A DNA stretch of 62,268 nucleotides from Enterovibrio coralii (GTDB lineage Bacteria; Pseudomonadota; Gammaproteobacteria; Enterobacterales; Vibrionaceae): NCBI RefSeq assembly GCF_001559595.1, contig NZ_LNTY01000035.1, positions 1 through 62,268 on the forward strand. The letters run 5' to 3'. The first letter of the stretch is position 1. Each line of letters starts with the position of its first letter. Below the pieces are notes generated by a model. That model saw only the letters and a program-made list of their open reading frames with translations. It was not told the origin of the DNA and did no database searches. A program made the position numbers and the translations under genes. Shown here one piece after another: positions 1-13,334 of the stretch.

Positions 1-213
1 AGTTGATTCAGAAATTTGTCTAACCTTCCCTTTCAATTCAACTCGCCTGCTCGCATTTTCACTTCGTTTGTTCAGATATATTGGGATGTATAAATCCTGA
101 GTTTGAGATGTTGACCTGTCCAACGGTCGCTTCAGTAAAGCGAGAGTTGGAGGGTAAGTGCACTTCTTAAATCCGGCACCTTTGCTGAGAGACGGTGCCA
201 ATTTTCTATTCCC
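1..213. other. Non-coding left edge with one hairpin
   Basis: I see no supportable gene in these bases. The only structure is an inverted repeat, GGCACC at 175-180 and GGTGCC at 194-199, followed by a T-rich stretch. It could be a weak rho-independent terminator for a plus-strand gene that lies to the left of the window. That upstream gene is not visible, so this remains an inference. Confidence 0.4.
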
Positions 214-214
214 A

Positions 215-230
215 TGTTTCACGTGAAACA
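215..230. promoter_or_regulatory. parS: parS centromere site
   Basis: TGTTTCACGTGAAACA is a perfect 16-bp palindrome identical to the consensus site bound by chromosomal ParB proteins. ParB, encoded here at 17099-17989, would load at this site and spread. With ParA it drives origin segregation. The site lies about 13 kb from oriC, the usual placement. It overlaps the first codons of an open frame (bases 214-231 read MFHVKH), so that upstream ATG is probably not the real start of the hydrolase. Confidence 0.93.
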
Positions 231-255
231 TATCGTTGAGAAGTATGACGCCGCA

Positions 256-1151
256 ATGAGTAAAGAAACCGAAATCATTATTGAGAGAATCGACGGCAAG
301 CTCAGTGGCTCACTGCTCATGCCTGAACGTCCTATCACCCCATCCCTTTCAATCATCGTTTCAGGTTCTGGACCGACAGACAGAAATGGAAATCAAGCGG
401 GCTTACACAATGACAGCTTGAAGAAGCTTGCCACCTGCTTATTTGAAAATGACTGCGCAACATTTCGTTTTGATAAGCGCGGCATTGGCCAATCTGTTTT
501 TCCATTACTAACAGAAAGTGACCTGACGATTGACGTCTACGTAAGGGATATTCTGGCTATCGCAGAAACGCTCAGACACGATTATGGCTTTAGAAACATC
601 AATCTTATTGGCCATAGCGAAGGTGGCATTATCGCCCTTTTGGCAGCGCAAAAGATGCAAGTAGATAAACTCGTACTGTTGGCTACGCCGGCAATACCTA
701 TGAGCGAATCACTTACAAAACAATACCGAGAAAGAGCGCCCGAATTTGCCGATGACGTTGAAGCAGCCTCGCAAGCATCAAAAGTGGTCATGCTGTTCGC
801 TATTCCAACGAACACATTGAAATGGCGTTTAGGCCTTCCGTCATTCCCTACATAGCCTCGTGCTTTTTTATCGAGCCAACGAGAATAGCTACGTCACTTA
901 ATCAAACTGTTCATGTCATTCAGGGTGACAATGACGTTCAAGTCAGTGTAGAAAACGGTGAGGTATTTAGAGAAGCACTCGGTGACCTTGCCAGAGTCAC
1001 ACGATGTGAAGACATGAATCACGTGCTAGTAAAAACGCCGAGAGAGTTAGAAGAAAACTTGGCGTCTTACAACAATCCGCGTCTTCCACTACACCACCAG
1101 CTAGAACGCACCATTCTTTCCGCTTTAAAATCAATAAAATCAGATAGTTAA
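256..1151 (+). CDS. Alpha/beta hydrolase, frameshifted in this assembly
   Basis: This is a serine hydrolase of the alpha/beta fold, probably an esterase or acyl hydrolase; the substrate is unknown. The N-terminal piece has the oxyanion-region motif SGSGPTDRNGN and the nucleophile elbow GHSEGG. The C-terminal piece carries the usual late strand (VIQGDNDVQV, with the acidic residue) and a histidine (MNHVLVK). The two pieces are in different frames, and restoring one A near 820 joins them into about 298 residues, a normal length. I chose the ATG at 256 (MSKETEII) because the in-frame ATG at 214 sits inside the parS palindrome. It converges on gyrB and shares a terminator with it. Function beyond the fold is not supported. 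Confidence 0.75.
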
Positions 1152-1163
1152 ACCACCAGGTTG

Positions 1164-1220
1164 CGCTACGTAAAAAAAACGCCGCTAATGCGGCGTTTGA
1201 TACTCAGAATTTACGTAGCG
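1164..1220. terminator. Bidirectional terminator nested in a longer inverted repeat
   Basis: The core hairpin is AAACGCCGC-TAAT-GCGGCGTTT (1177-1198), flanked by an A-run on one side and T residues on the other, so it can stop both the hydrolase and gyrB transcripts. Around it lies a second perfect 11-bp inverted repeat, CGCTACGTAAA (1164-1174) and TTTACGTAGCG (1210-1220). Confidence 0.85.
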
Positions 1221-1228
1221 ATACTTGA

Positions 1229-4742
<3,514 letters not shown>

Positions 4743-4743
4743 C

Positions 4744-5844
4744 TTACAGACGAATTGGCATCACCACGTACATGGCGTCTTCACTGTTACAATCTTCAAC
4801 CAGTGTACTCGCCGTGCCGTCTGTCATCGAGAAACGGACTTGTTCACACTTGAGCGTGTTCAGTACATCCAGCACATAGCTGACGTTAAAACCGATTTCG
4901 AGTTCATCACCGTCGTAGTTCACGTCAACAAACTCTTCCGCTTCTTCCTGCTCAGGGTTGTGCGCAGAAATGCGAAGCTGGCCGGCACTTAGGTTCAAAC
5001 GCACGCCACGGAATTTTTCATTCGACAAAATTGCAGCGCGTGAAAACGCCTGGCGCAGTTCGTCGCAATCGGCTTCCATGATCTTGCTGGACGATTGCGG
5101 CATCACGCGGCGGTAATCCGGGAAACGGCCATCAACCAGTTTTGAGGTAAAGATGAACTGGTTCACTTGCGCGCGAATATTGGCGCTGCCGATTTGGATA
5201 GTCACTGGCGCATCAGGTTGATCCAACAAACGCATCAGCTCGGTCACACCTTTACGCGGCACGATCACTTGCTGACCCGCAAGCTCGTCGTCGAGTTCGG
5301 TGATACCGACTGCCATACGGTGACCATCTGTCGCCACTGAGCGAAGCGTCTTACCGTCTGTTTCCAGCAACATACCGTTGAGGAAGTAACGCACGTCTTG
5401 GTTTGCCATTGAGAAAGCGGTGCTCTCAATCAAGTGGCGCAGCTTGCCTTGTGGCAGCGTGAATTCAACCGTGCTTTGCCAGTCTTCAATATTCGGGAAA
5501 TCGGCAGCAGGTAAGGTCGACAGCGTGAAGCGGCTGCGGCCCGAGCGGATAACGGCGCGGTCACCTTCCAGTGAAAACTGGATTGGCGCACTGTCGTTAA
5601 GGCCGCGGCAGATGTCCAAGAACTTACGAGACGGTACCGTCACCGCACCGTCTTGCGCGTCGCCTTCTAGCGGCAATGCCGCGATCAGTTCTACTTCAAG
5701 GTCGGTACATGTCATGGATAACTGACCGGACTGCACCTGCAGAAGAATGTTTCCGAGGATCGGCAGCGTTGGTCGTCCCCCAAGTGCACCAGAAACCTGC
5801 TGCAGGGGTTTTAAAAATTGGTCACGAGTTAGAGTAAATTTCAT
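4744..5844 (-). CDS. dnaN: DNA polymerase III beta sliding clamp
   Basis: The beta subunit forms a ring dimer around DNA and gives processivity to polymerase III; it also binds Hda, MutS and other partners. The protein is 366 residues, exactly the family length, and has the expected three repeated clamp domains from [20 protein letters not shown] at the N-terminus to the conserved C-terminal end YVVMPIRL. It is separated from dnaA by one base and from recF by one base, so the three genes are translated from a tightly packed operon. Confidence 0.98.
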   Translation of the reverse strand: MKFTLTRDQFLKPLQQVSGALGGRPTLPILGNILLQVQSGQLSMTCTDLEVELIAALPLEGDAQDGAVTVPSRKFLDICRGLNDSAPIQFSLEGDRAVIRSGRSRFTLSTLPAADFPNIEDWQSTVEFTLPQGKLRHLIESTAFSMANQDVRYFLNGMLLETDGKTLRSVATDGHRMAVGITELDDELAGQQVIVPRKGVTELMRLLDQPDAPVTIQIGSANIRAQVNQFIFTSKLVDGRFPDYRRVMPQSSSKIMEADCDELRQAFSRAAILSNEKFRGVRLNLSAGQLRISAHNPEQEEAEEFVDVNYDGDELEIGFNVSYVLDVLNTLKCEQVRFSMTDGTASTLVEDCNSEDAMYVVMPIRL

Positions 5845-5845
5845 A

Positions 5846-7246
5846 TTAAGACGACAGGGTCCGGATCAGGTTTGAGTAATCTTCTTTTATATCGTGGCTT
5901 TCTTCGCGCAGCTGTTCAATTTTTCGGCATGCGTGAAGTACCGTAGTATGATCGCGGCCACCAAATGCATCACCGATCTCCGGCAAGCTGTGGTTAGTCA
6001 GCTCTTTTGACAGTGCCATCGCCACTTGGCGAGGACGTGCCACAGAGCGGCTGCGACGTTTAGACAGCAAATCCGCCATCTTGATTTTGTAGTACTCAGC
6101 CACGGTTTTTTGAATGTTGTCGATAGTCACCAGCTTTTCCTGCAGTGCCAGCAGGTCGCGAAGTGCCTCTCGAACGAAATCTATGGTGATCGCTCGACCG
6201 GTGAAGTTAGCGTTCGCTATCACACGGTTCAGTGCACCTTCTAGCTCACGTACGTTTGAGCGCAGACGTTTAGCAATGAAAAATGCCACTTCGTCGGGCA
6301 GGCGAATATTATGATCTTCCGCCTTTTTCATCAAAATTGCTACGCGCGTTTCAAGCTCTGGTGGCTCGATCGCGACGGTCAAACCCCAACCGAAACGTGA
6401 TTTAAGACGATCTTCTACCCCATTAATCTCTTTCGGGTAGCGATCGGATGTCAGGATAATTTGCTGATTGCCTTCAAGCAGCGCATTAAAGGTGTGGAAA
6501 AACTCTTCTTGCGAACGCTCTTTATTGGCGAAGAATTGGATGTCATCGATAAGCAGCGCATCAACACTACGGTAGTAGCGTTTAAATTCTTCAATTTGGT
6601 TGTTCTGAAGGGCTTTCACCATGTCTTGAACGAAGCGTTCAGAATGCATGTATACAACACGCGCATCGACCTTACGATCGCTGATTGCATTGCCTACCGC
6701 ATGTAACAAGTGAGTTTTACCTAGACCGGTACCGCCATAGAGAAACAGCGGGTTGTATGCTGCGCCCGGGTTGTCCGCCACTTGACGCGCGGCAGCCAGA
6801 GCAAGCTGGTTCGATTTACCCTCAACAAAGTTAGTGAACTTATGTTTTGGGTTCACATTCGAGCGATGGTTAACATCTGACTGAACAGGAGAAGGTGCAG
6901 GTTCCCACGTGCGTCCCGCACTCGGCTTTATTGTCGCTGCCGCTGGCGCAGCAGATACCGGTGGCGCGGGTGGCGCAATCGGAGCGACAGGCTTGCTGCC
7001 CACTTCAAAGCGCAACATAGGGATGTCGTTACCGCAAAACTCGTTCAGTAAACTATTGATACTGTTTATGTACTTATCGCGCACCCAGTCCAAAACAAAA
7101 CGGTTTGGGGCGAACAAAGTCAGGGTATTGTCATTTAACTCCGCCTGAAGCGGTCTAACCCACATGCTAAATTCCGTTGCAGGGAGATCCTCTTGAAGGC
7201 GCTGAAGGCACTGCAACCAAAGCGAAGATGACACGTCTGACTCCAC
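5846..7246 (-). CDS. dnaA: Chromosomal replication initiator DnaA
   Basis: DnaA-ATP binds 9-bp boxes in oriC, melts the AT-rich element and recruits DnaB. The protein is 466 residues. Domain I is at the N-terminus ([20 protein letters not shown]), followed by a proline/alanine-rich linker around residues 87-105. The AAA+ domain has Walker A GGTGLGKT at 171-178 and Walker [11 protein letters not shown]. Domain IV carries the DnaA signature [15 protein letters not shown], which reads the box. The gene is divergent from rpmH across a 522-bp region that contains DnaA boxes, consistent with autoregulation. The oriC it serves lies about 6 kb away, beyond mioC. Confidence 0.98.
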   Translation of the reverse strand: MESDVSSSLWLQCLQRLQEDLPATEFSMWVRPLQAELNDNTLTLFAPNRFVLDWVRDKYINSINSLLNEFCGNDIPMLRFEVGSKPVAPIAPPAPPVSAAPAAATIKPSAGRTWEPAPSPVQSDVNHRSNVNPKHKFTNFVEGKSNQLALAAARQVADNPGAAYNPLFLYGGTGLGKTHLLHAVGNAISDRKVDARVVYMHSERFVQDMVKALQNNQIEEFKRYYRSVDALLIDDIQFFANKERSQEEFFHTFNALLEGNQQIILTSDRYPKEINGVEDRLKSRFGWGLTVAIEPPELETRVAILMKKAEDHNIRLPDEVAFFIAKRLRSNVRELEGALNRVIANANFTGRAITIDFVREALRDLLALQEKLVTIDNIQKTVAEYYKIKMADLLSKRRSRSVARPRQVAMALSKELTNHSLPEIGDAFGGRDHTTVLHACRKIEQLREESHDIKEDYSNLIRTLSS

Positions 7247-7591
7247 ACTCGAATAATGAAAAGGGAAGTAATTTTATACTTCTACGGCAAGGATCGCTAG
7301 CGACAAGATCCCTTTTGCAGTGAATAAGATCGTAGTTATACACACAGATCGCACAAAAAACCGTGCGATCAGCACAAGTAACACCCTACTTACTCACAGA
7401 ATTATTAGAACTCTGACAATTTTTGTGCAAAGACCGTCACATTTAGTTGCCATGACTTTCACGGATTTTCACCACCGATCATTGATGAATTTTTTGCTTC
7501 AGATCGCAACAAATTCTCTTATCCACCCAAAAACCACCTAAAATACACACGTCAATCACAAGCATAAGTGGATAAGATCGCAAAAGGATCC

Positions 7592-7619
7592 TTGCGCTTA
7601 TCAATTGACCACGTATAAT
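7592..7619 (+). promoter_or_regulatory. Candidate upstream rpmH promoter
   Basis: TTGCGC at 7592-7597 and a perfect TATAAT at 7614-7619 are separated by 16 bp. The -35 hexamer falls inside the right arm of the palindrome at 7571-7602, so a protein bound there would compete with RNA polymerase. The start site is inferred. Confidence 0.6.
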
Positions 7620-7654
7620 TGCGCGCCCAAGAGACGCGGAAGTTGGTTTTAACA

Positions 7655-7683
7655 TTGACTAGAACTCAGTCAGTGATTACAAT
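7655..7683 (+). promoter_or_regulatory. Candidate strong rpmH promoter
   Basis: TTGACT at 7655-7660 and TACAAT at 7678-7683 have the ideal 17-bp spacing and lie about 85 bases before the rpmH start. This is the better of the two candidate promoters for the highly expressed rpmH-rnpA-yidD-yidC transcript. Confidence 0.75.
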
Positions 7684-7768
7684 CCGCCCTCTTTGTTGAG
7701 AGGCGTCGGACTTTTGTCCCACGTCGGGTTAACAAACCTAAAAACTGATCAGTAATAAGGTAGAAACC

Positions 7769-7903
7769 ATGAAACGCACTTTTCAACCTTCAGTTCTAAA
7801 GCGTAAGCGCACTCACGGTTTCCGTGCGCGCATGGCAACTAAGAACGGCCGTAAGGTTATTGCCGCTCGCCGTGCGAAAGGCCGTAGCAAGCTTTCAAAA
7901 TAA
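7769..7903 (+). CDS. rpmH: 50S ribosomal protein bL34
   Basis: This 44-residue, strongly basic protein is large-subunit ribosomal protein L34. It begins [19 protein letters not shown], the family hallmark, and ends KGRSKLSK. A Shine-Dalgarno-like AAGG lies 11 bases upstream of the ATG. It is followed by rnpA after 13 bases, the classic rpmH-rnpA pair flanking dnaA. Confidence 0.98.
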   Translation: MKRTFQPSVLKRKRTHGFRARMATKNGRKVIAARRAKGRSKLSK

Positions 7904-7916
7904 TCCTCAGTGATTT

Positions 7917-8276
7917 GTGAATAAGCTAGCTTTTTCTCGGGAGTTACGTCTGTTAACTCCCGAACATTTCAACTCTGTCTTCCAGCAACCTCATCGCGCT
8001 GGCTCTCCACACTTAACTATTCTTGCCCGCAACAACACTCTTGACCGCCCACGTTTGGGTCAGGCAGTGCCAAAAAAACAAATCAAACTTGCCGTCGACC
8101 GAAATCGTTTTAAGCGTCTCGTTCGTGAAAGTTTTCGTCTGCGTCAGCACGCGCTGCCAGCGAAGGATTTTGTTGTGATTGCTAAGAAAAGTGCCAATGA
8201 GCTTAGTAACGAGGAATTGAGCGCGCTGCTTGATAAGTTATGGCAACGTTTGTCACGACCGCCGCGAAAAAAATAG
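7917..8276 (+). CDS. rnpA: Ribonuclease P protein component
   Basis: RnpA is the protein cofactor of RNase P, which with the RNA subunit removes 5' leaders from tRNA precursors. The 119-residue protein has the conserved basic RNR helix ([16 protein letters not shown]) and the early strand where FxxVF contacts precursor leaders (FNSVFQ). It starts with GTG, 13 bases downstream of rpmH, and its 3' end overlaps the start of yidD by 37 bases, indicating co-translation. Confidence 0.97.
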   Translation: MNKLAFSRELRLLTPEHFNSVFQQPHRAGSPHLTILARNNTLDRPRLGQAVPKKQIKLAVDRNRFKRLVRESFRLRQHALPAKDFVVIAKKSANELSNEELSALLDKLWQRLSRPPRKK

Positions 8277-8500
8277 TCACTGGACTGTTTCGCGGGTACC
8301 AACTCTTCATCAGCCCTCTTCTGGGGCCTCGCTGTCGTTTTACGCCGACATGCTCCCAATACGCCATAGAAGCGGTCAATTGTCACGGTGTGATAAAAGG
8401 ATGTTGGTTAGCAGGCAAACGTTTATTAAAATGCCATCCTCTAAATCATGGTGGGTACGATCCTGTACCCCCGCATCATCCTAATAATCGAGACAATTAA
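8240..8500 (+). CDS. yidD: Membrane protein insertion efficiency factor YidD
   Basis: YidD is a small membrane-associated protein that assists YidC/Sec-dependent insertion of inner-membrane proteins. The 86-residue sequence has the family block [20 protein letters not shown], the conserved CSQYA segment, and the C-terminal [12 protein letters not shown]. Its start lies inside rnpA in another frame and it ends two bases before yidC, the normal arrangement. Confidence 0.96.
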   Translation: MATFVTTAAKKIVTGLFRGYQLFISPLLGPRCRFTPTCSQYAIEAVNCHGVIKGCWLAGKRLLKCHPLNHGGYDPVPPHHPNNRDN

Positions 8501-8502
8501 CA

Positions 8503-10121
8503 ATGGATTCTCAACGCAATATCCTGTTGATTGCCCTAATGTTTGTATCGTTCATGTTGTATCTCAACTGGAACGAGTCAACCAACCCTCAACCACAGGG
8601 TCCGGGCGTCACTCAGCAAGCACAACACAGTGGTGATGTTCCTGTCGTCGCAGATGCTTCTCAGCCTCTGACCCAGGATTCTGTCTCTAATAAGCTGATC
8701 ACCCTAAAAAGTGATGTGCTGACTTTGACCGTTGACACACAAGGCGGTGACATTGTTCAAGCAGAACTGAACAAATATGACGCAGAGTTCGGCTCTGAGA
8801 ACAAATTTGTTCTGCTGAAAAACCAGCCTAACCATACGTTCGTTGCACAAAGTGGCCTGATTGGTCCTAACGGCATCGATACACTGGACGGCCGTGCACA
8901 ATTTACAACCAATGGCACCGACTTCACTCTGGCTGATGGCCAAGATGAACTGCGCGTTCCAATGACATTGGTTAAAGACGGCATCACCTACACCAAAACC
9001 TTTATTCTGAAGCGCGACAGCTACGCAGTGGATGTGGATTACACCATCGACAACCAAAGCGACAAGTCGGCATCTGTTCAGATGTATGCTCAGCTTAAAC
9101 AAAACCTGATGGATGATGGCGGCAGCCTGACCATGCCTACCTACCGCGGTGGTGTGTACTCAGCTGACGATGCGAAATACGAAAAATACAGCTTCGACGA
9201 TATGAAGGACAGAAACCTGAACCTGACTATCTCGAAAGACGGCTGGGCAGCGATGATGCAACACTACTTTGTTGCAGCATGGGTTCCTCGTGACCAAACT
9301 GACGTGAACCTGTTCACCCGCACCGCAAACGGCCAAGGCTTTATCGGTGTTCGCTACCCAACAACAACAGTGGCTGCAGGCTCAACCGTGAACCTGGATT
9401 CAACCCTGTGGGTAGGTCCTAAGCTGCAAGACCAAATGGAAAAAACCGCACCTAACCTGAACCTGACCGTGGATTACGGTTGGCTTTGGTTTATCGCGAG
9501 CCCGCTGCACTGGTTGCTGTCAACCATTCACGGCTTCGTGGGTAACTGGGGTGTGGCCATCATTATCCTGACATTCGTCGTACGTGGTGCGATGTACCCG
9601 CTAACCAAAGCGCAGTACACCTCGATGGCGAAGATGCGTCTTCTGCAGCCAAAACTGCAAGAAATGCGCGAGCGTATTGGCGATGACCGTCAACGCATGA
9701 GCAGGAAATGATGGAACTGTATAAGAAAGAGAAAGTAAACCCGCTGGGTGGCTGTCTACCTCTTCTTCTACAAATGCCAATCTTCATTGCACTTTACTGG
9801 GCACTGATGGAATCTGTTGAGCTGCGCCATGCGCCGTTCATGCTGTGGATTCACGACCTGTCTGCGCCAGATCCATACTATGTGCTGCCGCTACTGATGG
9901 GTGCATCTATGTTCCTGATTCAGAAGATGAGCCCAAGCACTGTGACTGACCCGATGCAGCAGAAGATCATGAACTTCATGCCTGTGATGTTCACTGTGTT
10001 CTTCCTGTGGTTCCCAGCAGGTCTGGTTCTGTACTGGTTGGTATCGAATATCGTAACGCTAATCCAGCAGACGCTGATTTACCGCGCGCTGGAGAAAAAA
10101 GGCCTTCACAGCCGCAAGTAA
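8503..10121 (+). CDS. yidC: Membrane protein insertase YidC, frameshifted in this assembly
   Basis: YidC inserts and folds inner-membrane proteins, alone or with SecYEG; ATP synthase subunit c, encoded downstream, is a classic substrate. The first piece has an N-terminal membrane anchor ([15 protein letters not shown]), the large periplasmic domain and the first core transmembrane helices. The second begins [20 protein letters not shown] and contains the remaining helices. Adding one C near 9702, so that the segment reads [11 protein letters not shown] as in homologues, fuses them to 539 residues, the family length. YidC is essential, so a real break is unlikely. A GC-rich terminator follows. 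Confidence 0.95.
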
Positions 10122-10139
10122 TTGCAAAATGCGTTAAAC

Positions 10140-10163
10140 AAGGCGGCCTACAGGCCGCCTTTC
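10140..10163 (+). terminator. Terminator after yidC
   Basis: AAGGCGGCCT and AGGCCGCCTT pair around a short loop and are followed by a T-rich run. This closes the rpmH-yidC transcript before mnmE. Confidence 0.85.
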
Positions 10164-10238
10164 TTCTTTCTGAACGTGACACTGCCAAACTCAAAATTTG
10201 GTATACACTAGCTTGAATTACAGCAGCAGGTATCCCAC

Positions 10239-11601
10239 ATGAACCACACTGACACTATTGTTGCGCAGGCAACGCCTCCCGGTCGCGGCGGCGTTGGCAT
10301 CATTCGCGTATCCGGCCCTAAGGCCGTTGAGGTTGCGAAAGCGGTAACAGGAAAAGAGCTACCTGTCCGTCGCGCAGAATACCTGCCATTTAAAGACACT
10401 GACGGTAACGCGCTGGATCAGGGCATTGCCCTCTACTTCCAAGCACCGAACTCATTCACGGGTGAAGATGTGCTTGAGCTGCAAGGTCATGGCGGCCCGG
10501 TGATCATGGATATGCTGATAAAGCGTATTCTGGAAATCGACGGCATACGCACAGCCCGTCCAGGTGAGTTTTCCGAGCGCGCATTTTTGAACGACAAGCT
10601 CGACTTGGCGCAAGCCGAGGCGATTGCTGATCTGATTGATGCGAGCTCAGAGCAAGCGGCGAAAAGTGCCCTGCAAAGCCTGCAAGGTGCTTTTTCCAAC
10701 AAGGTTAACACGCTGGTGGAATCACTGATCCATCTGCGTATTTACGTCGAAGCCGCGATTGATTTTCCGGATGAGGAAATCGACTTTCTGTCTGACGGTA
10801 AAGTCGCCGCCGATCTGGATGCCATCATTGATTCCTTGTCTGATGTAGCAAGCCGCCAACCAAGGTGCCATCATGCGCGAAGGCATGAAAGTGGTGATTG
10901 CGGGTCGTCCGAACGCGGGGAAATCGAGCCTGCTTAACGCCCTGTCAGGCAAAGATTCTGCCATCGTCACCGACATCGCGGGCACCACCCGTGACGTGCT
11001 GCGCGAACATATCCACATAGATGGCATGCCACTGCATATTATCGACACCGCCGGCCTTCGTGATGCCTCTGATGAGGTTGAACGCATTGGTATCGAGCGT
11101 GCGTGGGATGAAATCGTTCAAGCAGACCGCGTGCTCTTTATGGTGGACGGCACCACAACGGACGCCACCTCTCCAGAAGAAATCTGGCCAGAGTTTATCG
11201 ACCGTCTGCCTGCAAACATCGGCATGACTGTTATTCGAAACAAAGCCGATGTGACGGGCGAAACCTTGGGTATTTGCCATGCCAGCCAGCCTACGCTTAT
11301 TCGCCTAAGCGCGAAAACAGGCAATGGTGTCGATGCCCTTCGCGAGCACTTAAAGGCCTGTATGGGCTTTTCTGGCGCAACAGAAGGTGGTTTCATGGCA
11401 CGTCGTCGCCACTTGGAAGCACTGGATGCCGCGGCACGTCATTTGGACACGGGCAAAGACCAACTTGAAGGCTACATGGCCGGAGAGATCTTGGCCGAAG
11501 AGCTTCGCATTGCGCAGCAACACCTTTCCGAGATCACGGGCGAGTTCAGCTCTGACGATCTGCTCGGCAGGATCTTCACCTCCTTCTGTATCGGTAAATA
11601 A
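10239..11601 (+). CDS. mnmE: tRNA modification GTPase MnmE, frameshifted in this assembly
   Basis: MnmE with MnmG (13756-15645) installs the 5-carboxymethylaminomethyl group on wobble uridine 34. The first piece ([20 protein letters not shown]) is the folate-binding N-domain. The second has the G domain with P-loop [23 protein letters not shown] and NKAD, and the catalytic C-terminal CIGK. They are out of register between about 10845 and 10856. Restoring two bases gives 454 residues, exactly the E. coli length, while deleting one base would leave the loop between DSLSDV and [10 protein letters not shown] too short. This differs from the single-base losses elsewhere in the window. A terminator follows. 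Confidence 0.95.
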
Positions 11602-11606
11602 CCCCC

Positions 11607-11631
11607 AAAAGCTGCCTCCGGGCAGCTTTTT
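11607..11631 (+). terminator. Terminator after mnmE
   Basis: AAAAGCTGCC-tccg-GGCAGCTTTTT is a canonical rho-independent hairpin with a T-run, starting six bases after the mnmE stop codon. Confidence 0.9.
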
Positions 11632-11696
11632 CTTTTCTCTCGCTTTATCTCACCTTTGCTACACTTTGAAGCAACCTCACGCAAACAAGTGAAGAG

Positions 11697-12823
11697 ATGA
11701 TAAGCAGCCTCAACCCGCTTCTAAACTTAGGCTTAGAACGCTACGACAAGCTTCAGATCCATCACCTGCGCATGGTCAACCTTCTGGCCGCATTGTGTGC
11801 GGGCGGGACCTTGTTGTTTTCTGCGCTGTTCTGGTTCGCCTTTGGAAGCCCATCGGTTGCGCTGCTCAATGGCCTGTTTGCCCTTCTTTATATGATCTCT
11901 TTTGTGCTGACCCGCGAGGGCCTGCTCAAAATTGCCAAGTATTGGGTGTTTATCACCTTCTTTTTTCAGCAGTTTTCTTTGCCGCTTTTTGTTTTATCGG
12001 ACAATTTTGAAACAGAAATGCTGCTGCTGGTGGTACCCACGGCGGTGGTCTTGGTGTTTGATCCCAAAGAAAGGCTGCCTCGCTATGGGTTGTCGTTGAT
12101 CGCGATCGTCCTACTGTTTCTGGCGAAAACGATCCCCTCCGCGGATCCCATATTGGCATTAACCGACGCAACGCGCGAGCCGCTTATTTGTGCGTGATTT
12201 TGATCCTGGTGCTCGCCTCCGTGGCACTGACAGACTTCTATTTGGTGGATTTACATTCGATTGATGAGTCATCGCGCCGTTTGGTACACGATGACTTGCT
12301 GACCGAAACCGCGAACAGCCAGAGCATCTACAACCAGGCCGATGAGCTTTACTTCCAAGCCCAGCGGAAAGAGATCCCCTTGTCTGTCATTGCCATCAAT
12401 CTCGATGACTTTCGGCAAATCAATGATATGCATGGGCGAAGTACGGGCGATCAGGTGCTGATTCACTACGCCAACCTGCTGCAAGAACACATCACTCCCG
12501 GCACGCCTATCAGCCGTTTGTATGCCGACACCTTTGTGATTTTGCTCAATAACGTCAATGCCACAGAAGCAGTTGCCTTGGCAGAAGAGCTTAAAATTGC
12601 CATCAGTCGCAGCGTGGTTCTGCTTGAGCACACCGCGGTAAAACGTACCGCCAGTCTAGGCGTAAGTACTTCAAATCAGGGCTGTATTGCCGGATATCAG
12701 CTCATCGACACAGCCCTAGTAGCGATGAAAAACGCCAAACGTCGTGGTAAAAACAAAATCCAATCTGTCTCTCCCACCAACATTAACCCAATGAATAATA
12801 GGGATTACTGTCGTCCGAGCTAG
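11697..12823 (+). CDS. Membrane protein with degenerate GGDEF domain, frameshifted
   Basis: The N-terminal half (about residues 20-180) is very hydrophobic and has about five or six membrane segments. The C-terminal half is a GGDEF-family fold (DDLLTETANSQSIY, INLDDFRQINDMHGRSTGDQVL, TASLGVS). The active-site motif GGDEF is replaced by YADTF in RLYADTFVIL, so di-GMP synthesis is unlikely; a role as a GTP sensor or partner-binding protein is inference. The two pieces meet near 12179, where restoring one G gives REAAYLCVILIL and about 375 residues. It sits between mnmE and mioC, next to oriC. No partner gene hints at its job. Confidence 0.8.
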
Positions 12824-12887
12824 CTTGACTTGAACGCGCGCGCCCCTCAATACTAGCGGTCTTACTGACTGATATTGAGATCATGCT

Positions 12888-13334
12888 ATGAGCGCAATTA
12901 CCTTGATCACTGGCAGCACCTTAGGCGGTGCAGAATACGTGGGTGATCATCTCGCAGAGCTTCTAGAACAACAGGGCCAGACGGTGAAGATCGTCAACGA
13001 AGCCGAGCTTTCTGACATCACCGACAGCGAAAAGCTGCTACTGATCACCTCGACACACGGTGCCGGTGACTACCCAGAAAACCTTGCGCCGGCCATGGAA
13101 GCCTTGGCAGAAAATGCCCCGGATTTGAGCCATATTTCCTACGCCGTTATTGCCATTGGTGACACTAGCTATGACACGTTTTGCGGTGCGGGCATCCATG
13201 CTGATACCTTGCTTTCCAAGCTGGGTGCGAAGGCAATAGCGGCCCGATTAGACATCGATATTTTGGAAAATCCGCTGCCAGAAGAACCTGCAGAAGCATG
13301 GTTATCCCAAAACATGACTGCGTTGTGTGAATAA
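12888..13334 (+). CDS. mioC: Flavodoxin-like protein MioC
   Basis: MioC is a small FMN-binding flavodoxin-type protein; the E. coli homologue supports biotin synthase activity in vitro. The 148-residue protein has the phosphate-binding loop GSTLGGAEYVGD near residue 8, the middle flavin loop STHGAGDYPENL, and the third loop GDTSYDTFCGAG. It is placed immediately beside oriC and transcribed toward it, as in E. coli, where transcription through mioC enters the origin. A regulatory role at the origin is possible but not shown by the sequence. Confidence 0.95.
   Translation: MSAITLITGSTLGGAEYVGDHLAELLEQQGQTVKIVNEAELSDITDSEKLLLITSTHGAGDYPENLAPAMEALAENAPDLSHISYAVIAIGDTSYDTFCGAGIHADTLLSKLGAKAIAARLDIDILENPLPEEPAEAWLSQNMTALCE

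Larger units (their letters stand above)
7247..7768. promoter_or_regulatory. dnaA/rpmH divergent control region with DnaA boxes
   Basis: This 522-bp stretch has no credible gene. It carries a consensus DnaA box TTATACACA at 7336-7344, two near-matches (TTATCCACC at 7519-7527 and, on the other strand, AGTGGATAA at 7567-7575) and several GATC sites. The nonamer-like sequence ATAAGATCG occurs twice (about 7323 and 7572). An imperfect palindrome lies at 7571-7602. These are the features expected for DnaA- and Dam/SeqA-dependent control of dnaA. The rpmH promoters sit at the right end and are listed separately. Confidence 0.8.

Noticed and set aside
181..199. CTGAGA within a hairpin, resembling part of a TPP riboswitch
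   Set aside because: The downstream ACCC and GAACCTGAT elements are missing and no thiamine gene follows.
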